Below are positions 53,065-61,678 of a DNA stretch of 64,000 bases, piece after piece; positions within the stretch are counted from its first letter, which is position 1; every line of letters begins with the position of its first letter. The position numbers were made by a program, and so were the translations under genes. The notes under the pieces were generated by a model, which was given only the letters and a program-made list of their open reading frames with translations, was not told the origin of the DNA and made no database searches. The DNA is taken from NCBI GenBank assembly GCA_009903935.1, contig WYEG01000026.1:31286-95285 (forward strand). Reading direction: 5' to 3'. The DNA comes from Caldimicrobium sp. (GTDB taxonomy: Bacteria; Desulfobacterota; Thermodesulfobacteria; Thermodesulfobacteriales; Thermodesulfobacteriaceae).

Positions 53065-53895
53065 TTAAAAGTGGACAAACTTAAGAATGGGTATTTTTGA
53101 AATTATCCCCATATCAAGCAGGTTTTGGCAGTAATAAAGGAATGCCCTTTGCTTTAGACCGGAGAAATCAAATTCAAGATGATGAAGATAATCGAGGAGA
53201 AAGGTTTTATCCAAAGAGGAGGAATGTTCTTTAATGATGAGAGAAAGGTCGGCTAAAGCTTTGGCTCGGCTAAGGTATAAGTTTTCAGCAAGGATTCTTA
53301 ATTCTTTTTTGTAGGTCGACAGGACCTCCTTTCTTACCAAAAGGAGGGCAAAGACAAAGGGATAGCCCGTTTCTTCAAGCCATACCTCAGCAAGGTCGGT
53401 TACAAAGGGAAACTTTCCGCTATAGAGTAGCTCAAGCGCCTCGTTACCTATGGCTAAGTAGCCATCAATAGTTTCAAAAAAGGCTTGAGCCTCTTCCTTG
53501 CTTAAACTTCGAGATGAATGGCTGAGCTTCAAATAGACCGGCTTTACTTCTTTCATCTTTTCAAGGACAAGACGAAGGAGAGCAAAGGAAGTTTCAGTCT
53601 CTGGTGTTATGCCAATGGTTTTACCTGAAAGCTCTGAGAGAGGAAGTTTGTGAAAGAGGCAAACACTCTTTACCTTACCAACCGCGCTTATAGAGATATC
53701 AGGAATAAGAATGTAGTCTTCAAAGTGTTTAGCATAAAAAACGCTTGAGCAAAGCCCACAATTGATCTCCCCTACAGCCAATTTCTCGTTTAACCGAGAA
53801 GGCACATCAAAGACAAGCTCAATTCCGTTCAGCTTTGGAAGATGATAAAGAAAAGGCAAGGTGTTTAGGTAATTAGGGAAGCCTACCCTAAGCAT
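53065..53895 (-). CDS. mqnA: Chorismate dehydratase (futalosine pathway)
   Basis: MqnA makes 3-enolpyruvylbenzoate, the first committed step of futalosine-route menaquinone synthesis. I start at ATG 53895 (MLRVGFPNYLNTLPFLYHL), the standard N-terminus. Family motifs are INCGLCSSVFYAKHF, SISAVGKVKSVCLFHKLP and GYLAIGNEAL. About 276 residues. It overlaps the upstream deaminase gene by 8 bases, and menG follows 2 bases later. Confidence 0.92.
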   Translation of the reverse strand: MLRVGFPNYLNTLPFLYHLPKLNGIELVFDVPSRLNEKLAVGEINCGLCSSVFYAKHFEDYILIPDISISAVGKVKSVCLFHKLPLSELSGKTIGITPETETSFALLRLVLEKMKEVKPVYLKLSHSSRSLSKEEAQAFFETIDGYLAIGNEALELLYSGKFPFVTDLAEVWLEETGYPFVFALLLVRKEVLSTYKKELRILAENLYLSRAKALADLSLIIKEHSSSLDKTFLLDYLHHLEFDFSGLKQRAFLYYCQNLLDMGIISKIPILKFVHF

Positions 53896-55108
53896 GGATC
53901 CTATAGACGATTTTTTTCTCGGCTCGGATAAATTCAATGAGGGCTTTTTCTGGGTCTTCGGTCAATGGAAAAGAAAGGCTTATGGCTAAAAGGTCAGGGG
54001 TTGACCCTTCAGTTAATTCGCAAGCGCCGTCAAAGCCAAGGGCTTTTGCCCCCCTCTGTGTAGCCATAAGAAGTAGCTCCGTAGCTGAGACTTCTGGATA
54101 AAAACTGTGTAAAATCTTAATTTCTTCGAAGATAGAAAGCCTGTCAACGCTTGCTAAGGAATCCGTCCCAAGAACAACCCTAAGTCCGCAGGCTAAAAGC
54201 TGAGGAAGCTTTGGGATGCCTGCCCCTGTGTAAAGATTACTCCGAGGACAAAGGCAGATTATCGGGTTTCGTTTTTTTAGGATCCTAAGGTCATCCTCTG
54301 TTAAGTGAACGCAGTGGACCAAGATTGTGTTTTCGTCAAGAACCCCTAAGCTTTCAAGATAAGAAACGGGTGTGAACCCCTTTACGGTAATGCTCTCGTC
54401 CCACTTCCTCCTTGAAACAAGAAGATTAACCAAAGGACCCTCTCCCCGTAGCAAAAAGTCTACTTCCTCCTGAGATTCTGCACAATGGATCATAAAGGGC
54501 GTTTTATGTTTCCGAGTATAGGATTTTATAGCTTGGATCATGATGGGGGTAACAGTGTATGGAGAATGGGCTGAGTAGGTAGTTTTTACTCGTCCATTGA
54601 TGCTTTGCCTGTCCTTAAGCTCTATATTCCCTTTAAAGCAGAGGATTTCTTCAAAAAAATACCCTCGAAGCGGTGATTCATTGAGAACAGGAATAGTTAT
54701 ACCTGTGTTTCCAACATCTCCCAGGATAGAAATTCCCTCTCTCCAAAGCTCAAGCAGAGCAAACCTTGCCGACTCTGCCATCTCTACCGGAGTTAAAGTT
54801 TCCCTTTTTTTAATAACTTGATGAAGCCAGTTAATAAATGAGCCTGATGGTAAAACCCTGAACCTTAAGGCTGAAAGCTCAAGGTGGGTGTGAACATTGG
54901 CTAAGGCTGGGAATAAGACCAGGTCCTCAAGGTCTATGAACTTGGCTTTGGGAGGTGCTTGCTTAAGCTCTTTATAAGAATAGATACCAACTATTTTTTG
55001 ATCTTTTATCTCAACGCAACCAGAAAAAATAGGAGGCTTGGTGACAGGAATGATGACTTTTGCCCTAAAAAGGTAGTGTTCCTTGGGATGGATTAGTATT
55101 TCTTCCAT
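53888..55108 (-). CDS. mqnX: Amidohydrolase, probably aminodeoxyfutalosine deaminase
   Basis: A 406-residue metal-dependent hydrolase of the cytosine-deaminase-like/SAH-deaminase group. Metal and active-site residues are visible in FPALANVHTHLELSAL (HxH), IHCAES, VHCVHL and LGTDSLAS. It lies between mqnC and mqnA in one operon, so deamination of aminodeoxyfutalosine is the most economical reading; a broader SAH/adenosine deaminase role is possible. Confidence 0.8.
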   Translation of the reverse strand: MEEILIHPKEHYLFRAKVIIPVTKPPIFSGCVEIKDQKIVGIYSYKELKQAPPKAKFIDLEDLVLFPALANVHTHLELSALRFRVLPSGSFINWLHQVIKKRETLTPVEMAESARFALLELWREGISILGDVGNTGITIPVLNESPLRGYFFEEILCFKGNIELKDRQSINGRVKTTYSAHSPYTVTPIMIQAIKSYTRKHKTPFMIHCAESQEEVDFLLRGEGPLVNLLVSRRKWDESITVKGFTPVSYLESLGVLDENTILVHCVHLTEDDLRILKKRNPIICLCPRSNLYTGAGIPKLPQLLACGLRVVLGTDSLASVDRLSIFEEIKILHSFYPEVSATELLLMATQRGAKALGFDGACELTEGSTPDLLAISLSFPLTEDPEKALIEFIRAEKKIVYRIHA

Positions 55109-55122
55109 GTTTGATTTAGGCT

Positions 55123-56187
55123 CTATTCAAGAAGGGTATAGTCCATCCTTCTTCTCTTAGGAATGTAGCCTGCTCCTATGATGTATCTCCGAATTTCTTC
55201 CTCGCTTAAACGAAAAGACACTCCTGTTGCAGAAACGACGTTCTCTTCTATCATGGTGCTTCCAAAATCATTTCCTCCAAAATCAAGGGCAAGCTGGGCT
55301 ATCCTTGGTCCTTGAGTAACCCAAGATACTTGAATATTCTTGATGTTATCAAGATAGATTCTACTTATGGCTAAGACTTGCAAGTATCTTGCCGAACCTA
55401 CTTTTTTAAGATGGGAAAGCGCGGTGTTTCCTGGTTGAAAGGTCCAGGGTATGAAGGCTGTAAAACCTGAAGTTTTCTCTTGGAGGCTTCGTATCTTATC
55501 TAAGTGTTCGATTATGTCTTCCTCTGTTTCAACATGCCCAAACATCATGGTTGCCGTGGTTTTAAGACCAAGTCTATGGGCGCATTCCATAACATAGAGC
55601 CATTCTTGTGAGGTTGCCTTGCGGGGTGAAATCTGCTTTCGGACTCGGTCAACAAGGATTTCAGCCCCCCCACCAGGAATAGAATCAAGACCTGCAGAGA
55701 TAAGCCTTTTTAAAACCTCTTCAACTGATAGCCCCGAGGTTTTACTAAGATAGATAATCTCAGGCGGTGAAAGAGCATGTAAATGAACCTGAGGAAACCT
55801 CTGTTTAATAAACCTAAATAGGTCTTCGTAGTACTCTAAAGTAAGCTCAGGGTGCAACCCTCCTTGTAAGAGGATTTGGTATCCTCCAAGGGCTAAAGTT
55901 TCCTCTATCTTTTTAGCAAGCTCCTCAAAGCTTAAAAGAAAAGCCTTTGGGGAGTTTGGAGGGACAAAGAAGGCACAAAATTTACATCCTGAAATACAAA
56001 CGTTCGTATAGTTGATGTTTCTATCGACGACATAGGTAACTATTGGCTGAGGATTCAACCTAAAACGGACTTCTCTTGCTAGAGCTCCAAGGTCATAAAG
56101 AGGAAGCTTAAAAAGAAGAATCCCCTCTTCAGGGGTTAACCTTTCTCCAGTCTTAACTTTTTCTTTTATTTTCTCAAGTTCCTTCAT
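55123..56187 (-). CDS. mqnC: Cyclic dehypoxanthinyl futalosine synthase (radical SAM)
   Basis: Radical SAM enzyme of 354 residues that cyclises dehypoxanthine futalosine. DRNINYTNVCISGCKFCAFF contains the CxxxCxxC cluster site; QGGLHPELTLEYYEDLF and HALSPPEI are MqnC signatures, and SIPGGGAEIL is a shared MqnC/E/CofH motif. The ATG at 56187 overlaps the cobO stop (ATGA). MqnE is not in the window. Confidence 0.9.
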   Translation of the reverse strand: MKELEKIKEKVKTGERLTPEEGILLFKLPLYDLGALAREVRFRLNPQPIVTYVVDRNINYTNVCISGCKFCAFFVPPNSPKAFLLSFEELAKKIEETLALGGYQILLQGGLHPELTLEYYEDLFRFIKQRFPQVHLHALSPPEIIYLSKTSGLSVEEVLKRLISAGLDSIPGGGAEILVDRVRKQISPRKATSQEWLYVMECAHRLGLKTTATMMFGHVETEEDIIEHLDKIRSLQEKTSGFTAFIPWTFQPGNTALSHLKKVGSARYLQVLAISRIYLDNIKNIQVSWVTQGPRIAQLALDFGGNDFGSTMIEENVVSATGVSFRLSEEEIRRYIIGAGYIPKRRRMDYTLLE

Positions 56188-56708
56188 TTTTCGATGCCGA
56201 GCCTTGCAGGAACTCCGCAATCAAAATAATGCTTTATCAGCTTCATCTCAGTAACCAGGTGAGCCTCATAAATTAAGCTTTGCGGGGCATATCTTCCAGT
56301 AATAACAACCTCAAGGGAAGTTGGCTTTTTTTGTAAAAAAGAAATAAGCTCACTCTCGCTGATTATACCCCAATTTAGGGCATAGGTAAGCTCATCAAGA
56401 ACAAGAACTTGATATTCCCTCTTTTCTGCAACTTCTAAAGCTTTTTTCCATCCTCTTCGAATTTCTTCTATCAATTCTTGAGAGAGGTTGCCCATTACAA
56501 AACCACCAGCGTGGAAGTTTTGATACAAAACTTGAGGATAGAAGCTCTCAAGAACCTTTACTTCGGATGAAGTAGGAGGTTTAAAAAACTGAAAAAAGGC
56601 TACCTTTAGCCCGGCACCGATTGCCCTTATGGTTAACCCTAAGGCTGCTGTTGTCTTCCCCTTCCCCTCCCCGATGTAAAGCTGCACATAACCCCTTCCC
56701 CATTCCAT
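56184..56708 (-). CDS. cobO: Cob(I)alamin adenosyltransferase (CobA/CobO type)
   Basis: A 174-residue corrinoid adenosyltransferase. The N-terminal P-loop is GEGKGKTTAALGLTIRA; VLVLDELTYALNWGI is the Walker B-like strand and EVVITGRYAPQSLI closes the fold. It makes adenosylcobalamin. It is the first gene of the mqn operon, although its pathway link to menaquinone is only by location. Start and SD are not strong. Confidence 0.9.
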   Translation of the reverse strand: MEWGRGYVQLYIGEGKGKTTAALGLTIRAIGAGLKVAFFQFFKPPTSSEVKVLESFYPQVLYQNFHAGGFVMGNLSQELIEEIRRGWKKALEVAEKREYQVLVLDELTYALNWGIISESELISFLQKKPTSLEVVITGRYAPQSLIYEAHLVTEMKLIKHYFDCGVPARLGIEK

Positions 56709-56748
56709 GTTCTACAATTTACTACAAAACCTTCTTTTATACCATGCC

Positions 56749-56777
56749 TTGACAGGTATTATTTCTTTTGTTAATAT
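56749..56777 (+). promoter_or_regulatory. Strong sigma-70-type promoter of ppsA
   Basis: Consensus TTGACA (56749-56754) and TAATAT (56772-56777) with an ideal 17-base spacer, followed by the GGGGGGAG ribosome site and ATG 56804. Confidence 0.75.
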
Positions 56778-56803
56778 TCAAAAAATTAAGTCAAGGGGGG
56801 AGT

Positions 56804-59248
56804 ATGTCTGAAAGACCCTTCATCCTTTTCTTTAAAGATATCTCTTACAAAGATGTCCCCTTGGTTGGGGGTAAAAATGCCTCCCTGGGGGAAATGTATT
56901 CTAAACTTACTCCAAAGGGGATAAACGTTCCAGATGGGTTTGCCGTCACCGCTGAGGCTTATAAATACTTTATTCAAAAGAATCATCTTGATGACAAGAT
57001 TAGAGAAGCCCTAAAAGGGCTTGACACCCACGATGTCCTGGATTTACAGCGTAGGGGGAGAATGGTTAGGAACCTCATTCTCAACGCTCAAATGCCAAAG
57101 GAGCTTGAAGAGGAGATAAGAAAAGCCTACCGTATCCTTGAAGATGAGTATGGTAAAAATTTAGATGTTGCCGTAAGGTCCTCAGCCACCGCTGAAGACC
57201 TTCCTGATGCCTCCTTTGCTGGTCAACAGGAGACCTATCTTAATGTAAGAGGCGAGGATGCGGTAGTTGATTATGTTAAAAAGTGCTTTGCTTCTCTTTT
57301 TACAGATAGAGCTATCTCTTACAGGGAGGATAAAGGATTTGACCATTTCCATGTTTATCTATCGGTAGCTGTCCAGAAGATGGTCCGCTCCGACTCTGCT
57401 TGTTCTGGCGTTATGTTTACCCTTGATACAGAGAGCGGTTTTAGGGATGTTGTCTACATCACTGGTTCTTGGGGGCTTGGAGAGTATGTTGTTCAAGGAA
57501 AAGTTAACCCGGATGAGTTTTATGTCTTTAAGCCCACCCTCAAGCTTGGGTATAAACCAATCGTCACAAAAAGGCTTGGTTCAAAGGATGTAAAGCTTGT
57601 TTATGGTTCAAACCCAAGGAAACCTTTAAAAGAGGTTAAAACCACTTACGATGAAAGAAAGCGTTTTGTGCTTGACGATGAAGAAATTTTAACCCTTGCT
57701 CGCTGGGCGATGATCATTGAGGAACATTATGGACGTCCTATGGATATCGAATGGGCAAAAGATGGGGACGGTAAAACTGTTGGCACAGGTAAGCTTTACA
57801 TCGTTCAAGCTCGTCCGGAAACAGTCCATGCTACTAAAGAACAAAAATTCTATGAAATATATAAACTAAAAGGCGAGGGTAAGGTCATCTGCACTGGGAA
57901 GGCAGTAGGAAGTAAGATCGGTCAGGGTAAGGCAAGAGTGATACTTGATGTCAGCGGAATCGCAGAGTTTAAAGAGGGTGAAGTTTTGGTTACCACGATG
58001 ACCGACCCAGACTGGGAACCGATTATGAAAAAGGCTTCAGCAATCGTCACAGATAAAGGCGGTCGTACCTGTCATGCAGCAATTGTCTCAAGAGAGCTCG
58101 GCATACCCTGCATTGTAGGCACAGAGGTAGCAACCAAAAAGATAAACACAGGGCAAGAGATCACCGTTGATTGTTCCCAAGGTGAGGAAGGTAGAGTCCT
58201 TGAAGGGATTGTCCCCTTTGAAGTGGAAAGGATTGACCTTGAACATCTACCCAAAACGAAGACCCAGATAATGATGAACGTAGGAATTCCAGAGCAAGCC
58301 TTTGCTCAGGGTCAGATCCCCAACGACGGAGTAGGGCTTGCCCGTTTAGAATTTATCATCGGCTCTCACATCGGAATACATCCTCTTGCTTTGGTCTACT
58401 TCGATGAGCTCAAAGAAAAAGCTAAGACAGATAAAAAGATTGCAAAACTGGTAAAGATAATCGAGGATAGGACCTATGGCTATGAGAATAAGGCTGAGTT
58501 TTTCGTGGACAAGCTTGCCCAAGGCGTGGCAACCATTGCTTGTGCCTTCTATCCTAAAGATGTGATAGTAAGGCTTTCAGATTTTAAGAGCAACGAATAT
58601 GCCAATCTGATAGGTGGTTTTCTCTTTGAGCCTGTTGAGCACAATCCAATGATCGGATGGCGTGGTGCTTCCCGTTACTATGACCCGAAGTTTGAGCCAG
58701 CCTTTGCCTTAGAGTGCAAAGCCTTGAAAAAGGCAAGGGATGAGATGGGATTAACCAACATCAAGGTAATGATCCCCTTCTGCCGAACACCTGAGGAAGG
58801 GAAAAAGGTTATAAGCATCATGGAAAAATACGGGCTTAAGCAGGGGGAAAACGGGCTTGAAGTCTATGTAATGTGTGAAATCCCAAGCAACGTGGTCTTA
58901 GCCGAAGACTTTGCCAAGGTCTTTGATGGCTTCTCCATCGGCTCAAACGACCTAACTCAGCTTACCCTTGGGTTGGATAGAGACTCAGAGCTTGTTTCCC
59001 ATCTCTATGATGAAAGAAATCCAGCGGTAAAGAAGCTCATCAAAGAGGTGATCCAGACGGCTAAAAAAATGAAAAGAAAGATCGGTATCTGCGGTCAGGC
59101 ACCAAGCGATTTTCCAGACTTTGCCGAGTTTTTGGTAGAATGTGGCATCGACTCCATGAGCTTAACACCTGATACTATTGTGAAAACAAGGTTAATCGTA
59201 GCCGAAAAGGAAAAGGAGCTTGAAAAACAAAGGTCTAAGGAAAAGTAA
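56804..59248 (+). CDS. ppsA: Phosphoenolpyruvate synthase
   Basis: Converts pyruvate, ATP and water to PEP, AMP and phosphate. ATG 56804 (MSERPFILFFKDISYKDVPLVGGKNASLGEM) has a strong SD. About 814 residues: N-terminal ATP-grasp with RSSATAEDLPDASFAGQQETYLN, the swivelling domain with the phospho-histidine in GGRTCHAAIVSRELG, and a C-terminal TIM barrel with DGVGLARLEFI and IGICGQAP. It opens gluconeogenesis toward the archaeal-type FBP aldolase/phosphatase. An intrinsic terminator follows 10 bases after the stop. Confidence 0.97.
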   Translation: MSERPFILFFKDISYKDVPLVGGKNASLGEMYSKLTPKGINVPDGFAVTAEAYKYFIQKNHLDDKIREALKGLDTHDVLDLQRRGRMVRNLILNAQMPKELEEEIRKAYRILEDEYGKNLDVAVRSSATAEDLPDASFAGQQETYLNVRGEDAVVDYVKKCFASLFTDRAISYREDKGFDHFHVYLSVAVQKMVRSDSACSGVMFTLDTESGFRDVVYITGSWGLGEYVVQGKVNPDEFYVFKPTLKLGYKPIVTKRLGSKDVKLVYGSNPRKPLKEVKTTYDERKRFVLDDEEILTLARWAMIIEEHYGRPMDIEWAKDGDGKTVGTGKLYIVQARPETVHATKEQKFYEIYKLKGEGKVICTGKAVGSKIGQGKARVILDVSGIAEFKEGEVLVTTMTDPDWEPIMKKASAIVTDKGGRTCHAAIVSRELGIPCIVGTEVATKKINTGQEITVDCSQGEEGRVLEGIVPFEVERIDLEHLPKTKTQIMMNVGIPEQAFAQGQIPNDGVGLARLEFIIGSHIGIHPLALVYFDELKEKAKTDKKIAKLVKIIEDRTYGYENKAEFFVDKLAQGVATIACAFYPKDVIVRLSDFKSNEYANLIGGFLFEPVEHNPMIGWRGASRYYDPKFEPAFALECKALKKARDEMGLTNIKVMIPFCRTPEEGKKVISIMEKYGLKQGENGLEVYVMCEIPSNVVLAEDFAKVFDGFSIGSNDLTQLTLGLDRDSELVSHLYDERNPAVKKLIKEVIQTAKKMKRKIGICGQAPSDFPDFAEFLVECGIDSMSLTPDTIVKTRLIVAEKEKELEKQRSKEK

Positions 59249-59999
59249 TTCAAAGGGCGGAGGGCTTTCCCCTAAAGCCCTCCCTTTTATCTTTATCTTC
59301 CTTCTTTTTAACACTCTATTTGTCCCTATATCGCATGCAAAACCCACGATGCTACCCGTAGAGCTAACCTATTCTTCTGCTGAAGAGTATAAATACTTAA
59401 CAAGTGGACTGATCAACATGATCGAAAGCAGGCTTACAGTCCCAAACATCATAGTCCCAAGGGTTGGAGAAAGCATCCCTGAGTCCCAGATGAAAGCCAA
59501 GATAAACATTGCACTATATCCAGAAAAGGCAAGCTATCAGATAAACATATTCAAAGAGAATAAACTGATTTTTTCAGCATCAGATGCTCTCTCCCCTCAA
59601 GAATTTATGACAAAATTCAGCGCAGACCTTGATAGGGCAAGAAAAGCTTTAATTGAAGAAAGGCAAGAAATACCGATGTTAGGGCAGACGACTTTTAAAG
59701 CCCAAGATACTAAGCAAATAGAAAAAAAGGGCTTAAAAGATAAAATAACCTCAGGACTTAGCAAGCTTAATCCTGTTCCTTACATTGCAGACATATTTTT
59801 TAAAGACAAAGATAGACTTTTTGTTAAGATGGACATCCCACCCCCACCTCCACCCCCAACTCAATCATTTCCTTTATCCCAATCTCAACCTCACCCACAA
59901 ATTCACCCTAAGATTTCATCACCAACTAACCAGCCTTATTCTATTCCCCCGTCTCTGCCTACTCCACCACCATTCAACTCACCTTGGCAGTGGTTTTGA
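59220..59999 (+). CDS. Exported proline-rich hypothetical protein
   Basis: Not recognised. The frame gives an N-terminal signal peptide (LPFIFIFLLFNTLFVPISHA, about 26-45), a mixed globular region with LPVELTYSSAEEYKYLTSGLINMIESRL (in parts LTSGLINMIESRL), INIALYPEKASYQINIF and a proline-rich C-terminal tail (DIPPPPPPPTQS, then many Pro/Ser/Gln). The only start codon upstream of the signal is TTG 59220, which lies inside ppsA and means the gene runs through the hairpin at 59259-59283. The actual start is therefore uncertain, but signal and composition argue for a real protein. Confidence 0.55.
   Translation: MKNKGLRKSNSKGGGLSPKALPFIFIFLLFNTLFVPISHAKPTMLPVELTYSSAEEYKYLTSGLINMIESRLTVPNIIVPRVGESIPESQMKAKINIALYPEKASYQINIFKENKLIFSASDALSPQEFMTKFSADLDRARKALIEERQEIPMLGQTTFKAQDTKQIEKKGLKDKITSGLSKLNPVPYIADIFFKDKDRLFVKMDIPPPPPPPTQSFPLSQSQPHPQIHPKISSPTNQPYSIPPSLPTPPPFNSPWQWF
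59259..59290 (+). terminator. Intrinsic terminator of ppsA
   Basis: A perfect 10-bp stem, GGAGGGCTTT paired with AAAGCCCTCC around a CCCCT loop (59259-59283), followed by cttttatcttt. It lies 10 bases after the ppsA stop and inside the 5' part of the next reading frame. Confidence 0.75.
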
Positions 60000-60018
60000 G
60001 TTAAAGTTCAAAATTTTC

Positions 60019-60047
60019 TTGGCATAGAGCATAAATTGGAGTAAAAT
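60019..60047 (+). promoter_or_regulatory. Promoter of serA-rlmN
   Basis: TTGGCA (60019-60024) and TAAAAT (60042-60047) with a 17-base spacer; AGGAGG and ATG 60091 follow. Confidence 0.65.
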
Positions 60048-60090
60048 TCTCATCAACTATTCTTTTTATCTAACTAACTAGGAGGCAGGT

Positions 60091-61671
60091 ATGAAGGTCC
60101 TTATTTCGGATTCTCTTTCAGAGGAAGGTTTAGAGATACTTCGTTCAGCAGGGCTTAATGTGGTTTATAAACCCGGCTTATCCTCAGAAGAACTAAAAAA
60201 AGAAATCGAGGATGCCGATGCTTTGATTATTCGTAGCGGAACAAAAGTAACGAAAGAGATAATCGAGCATGCCAAGAGACTTAAGGTCATTGGTAGAGCA
60301 GGAACCGGGCTTGATAACGTTGATGTCGCAAAAGCTACCGAAAAGGGCATCGTAGTGATGAATGTGCCAGGGGGTAATACTCTTTCTGCCGCAGAGCATA
60401 CCTTTGCCCTTCTCCTCTCTTTAGCAAGACGCATTCCCCAGGCAAACGCTGCAGTTAAATCTGGGGTCTGGGATAGAAAAAAGTTTATGGGGGTTGAACT
60501 AAACGGTAAGGTTTTAGGGGTCATTGGTCTTGGGAGGATTGGTAGCATTGTTGCCGAAAGAGCCCTTTGCTTTAAGATGAAAGTCCTTGGATATGACCCC
60601 TTCGTATCGCCAGAGGTTGCTAAAGAGAAGGGGATCGAGCTTGTAAGCCTTGATGAGCTTCTTTCCCAATCAGATTTTGTAACCATTCATACCCCCTTGA
60701 CCAAAGAAACCTACCATCTACTAAATAAAGAAAAGATTAGCAAGATGAAGAAGGGGGCGTATCTTATCAACTGCGCAAGGGGTGGGATCGTTGATGAAAA
60801 TGCCCTATATGAAGCCCTGGTCTCAGGACATCTTGCCGGAGCAGCCCTTGATGTCTTTGAAAAAGAACCTGTGCCTCCAGATTATCCTCTCTTAAAGCTT
60901 GATAATGTGGTGGTTACTCCTCACTTAGGTGCTTCAACGCTTGAAGCTCAAAAGGTGGTTGCGGTTGAAATTGCAAAGCAAGTGGTTGATTATCTTTTGC
61001 ACGGCATTGTTAGAAATGCGGTAAACGTTCCAGCCATCACCGGGGAAGCTTTAGTAGTGTTGAAGCCTGTTCTTAACCTTGCAGAAAAGCTCGGGCTTTT
61101 TGCCGCTCAATTGATAGAAGGAGCAATCACTGAGGTTGAGATAACTTATCTTGGTGAGGTAGCAAAGCTTGATGTAAAGCCAGCAACCGTTGCCCTGGTA
61201 AAAGGGCTCCTCAGCCCATACCTTAAAGAAGATGTAAACTATGTGAACGCCCTAATCCGGGCAAAGGAGAGAAATATCAAAGTTTCGGAGATTAAAACAG
61301 AATCGGCGGAGGATTTCACTTCCCTTATTAGAGTAAAAGTTCTGTCCTCAAAAGATTCTGTTTTGGTTGAAGGGACAATCTTTGGGAAAAACGAACCAAG
61401 GATCGTGAAGATCAACGGCTTTCGCCTTGACGCCCTGCCGGAGGGTCATATGCTCTTCATTTTTAACGAAGACCGTCCTGGAGTCATTGGAAAGATCGGA
61501 ACCATCCTTGGCAAGCACAACCTTAACATCGCAAGAATGTATGTTGGGCAAGACCCCATGAAAAAAAGGAACATAATCCTTCTCTCCTTAGACCAGCCTC
61601 CAACCCAAGAAGCCCTTGAAGAATTACAAGAAGAACCTACTGTTTATTTAGTAAAAGCCTTAGAGCTATAA
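60091..61671 (+). CDS. serA: D-3-phosphoglycerate dehydrogenase
   Basis: First enzyme of serine synthesis, 526 residues of the long form. The Rossmann NAD domain has GVIGLGRIGSIVAERAL; the catalytic histidine is in VVTPHLGASTLEAQ. An allosteric-substrate-binding domain and a C-terminal ACT domain (MLFIFNEDRPGVIGKIGTIL) suggest serine feedback control. It has a good promoter and an AGGAGG SD. Seven bases upstream of rlmN. Confidence 0.96.
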   Translation: MKVLISDSLSEEGLEILRSAGLNVVYKPGLSSEELKKEIEDADALIIRSGTKVTKEIIEHAKRLKVIGRAGTGLDNVDVAKATEKGIVVMNVPGGNTLSAAEHTFALLLSLARRIPQANAAVKSGVWDRKKFMGVELNGKVLGVIGLGRIGSIVAERALCFKMKVLGYDPFVSPEVAKEKGIELVSLDELLSQSDFVTIHTPLTKETYHLLNKEKISKMKKGAYLINCARGGIVDENALYEALVSGHLAGAALDVFEKEPVPPDYPLLKLDNVVVTPHLGASTLEAQKVVAVEIAKQVVDYLLHGIVRNAVNVPAITGEALVVLKPVLNLAEKLGLFAAQLIEGAITEVEITYLGEVAKLDVKPATVALVKGLLSPYLKEDVNYVNALIRAKERNIKVSEIKTESAEDFTSLIRVKVLSSKDSVLVEGTIFGKNEPRIVKINGFRLDALPEGHMLFIFNEDRPGVIGKIGTILGKHNLNIARMYVGQDPMKKRNIILLSLDQPPTQEALEELQEEPTVYLVKALEL

Positions 61672-61678
61672 AAATCCT

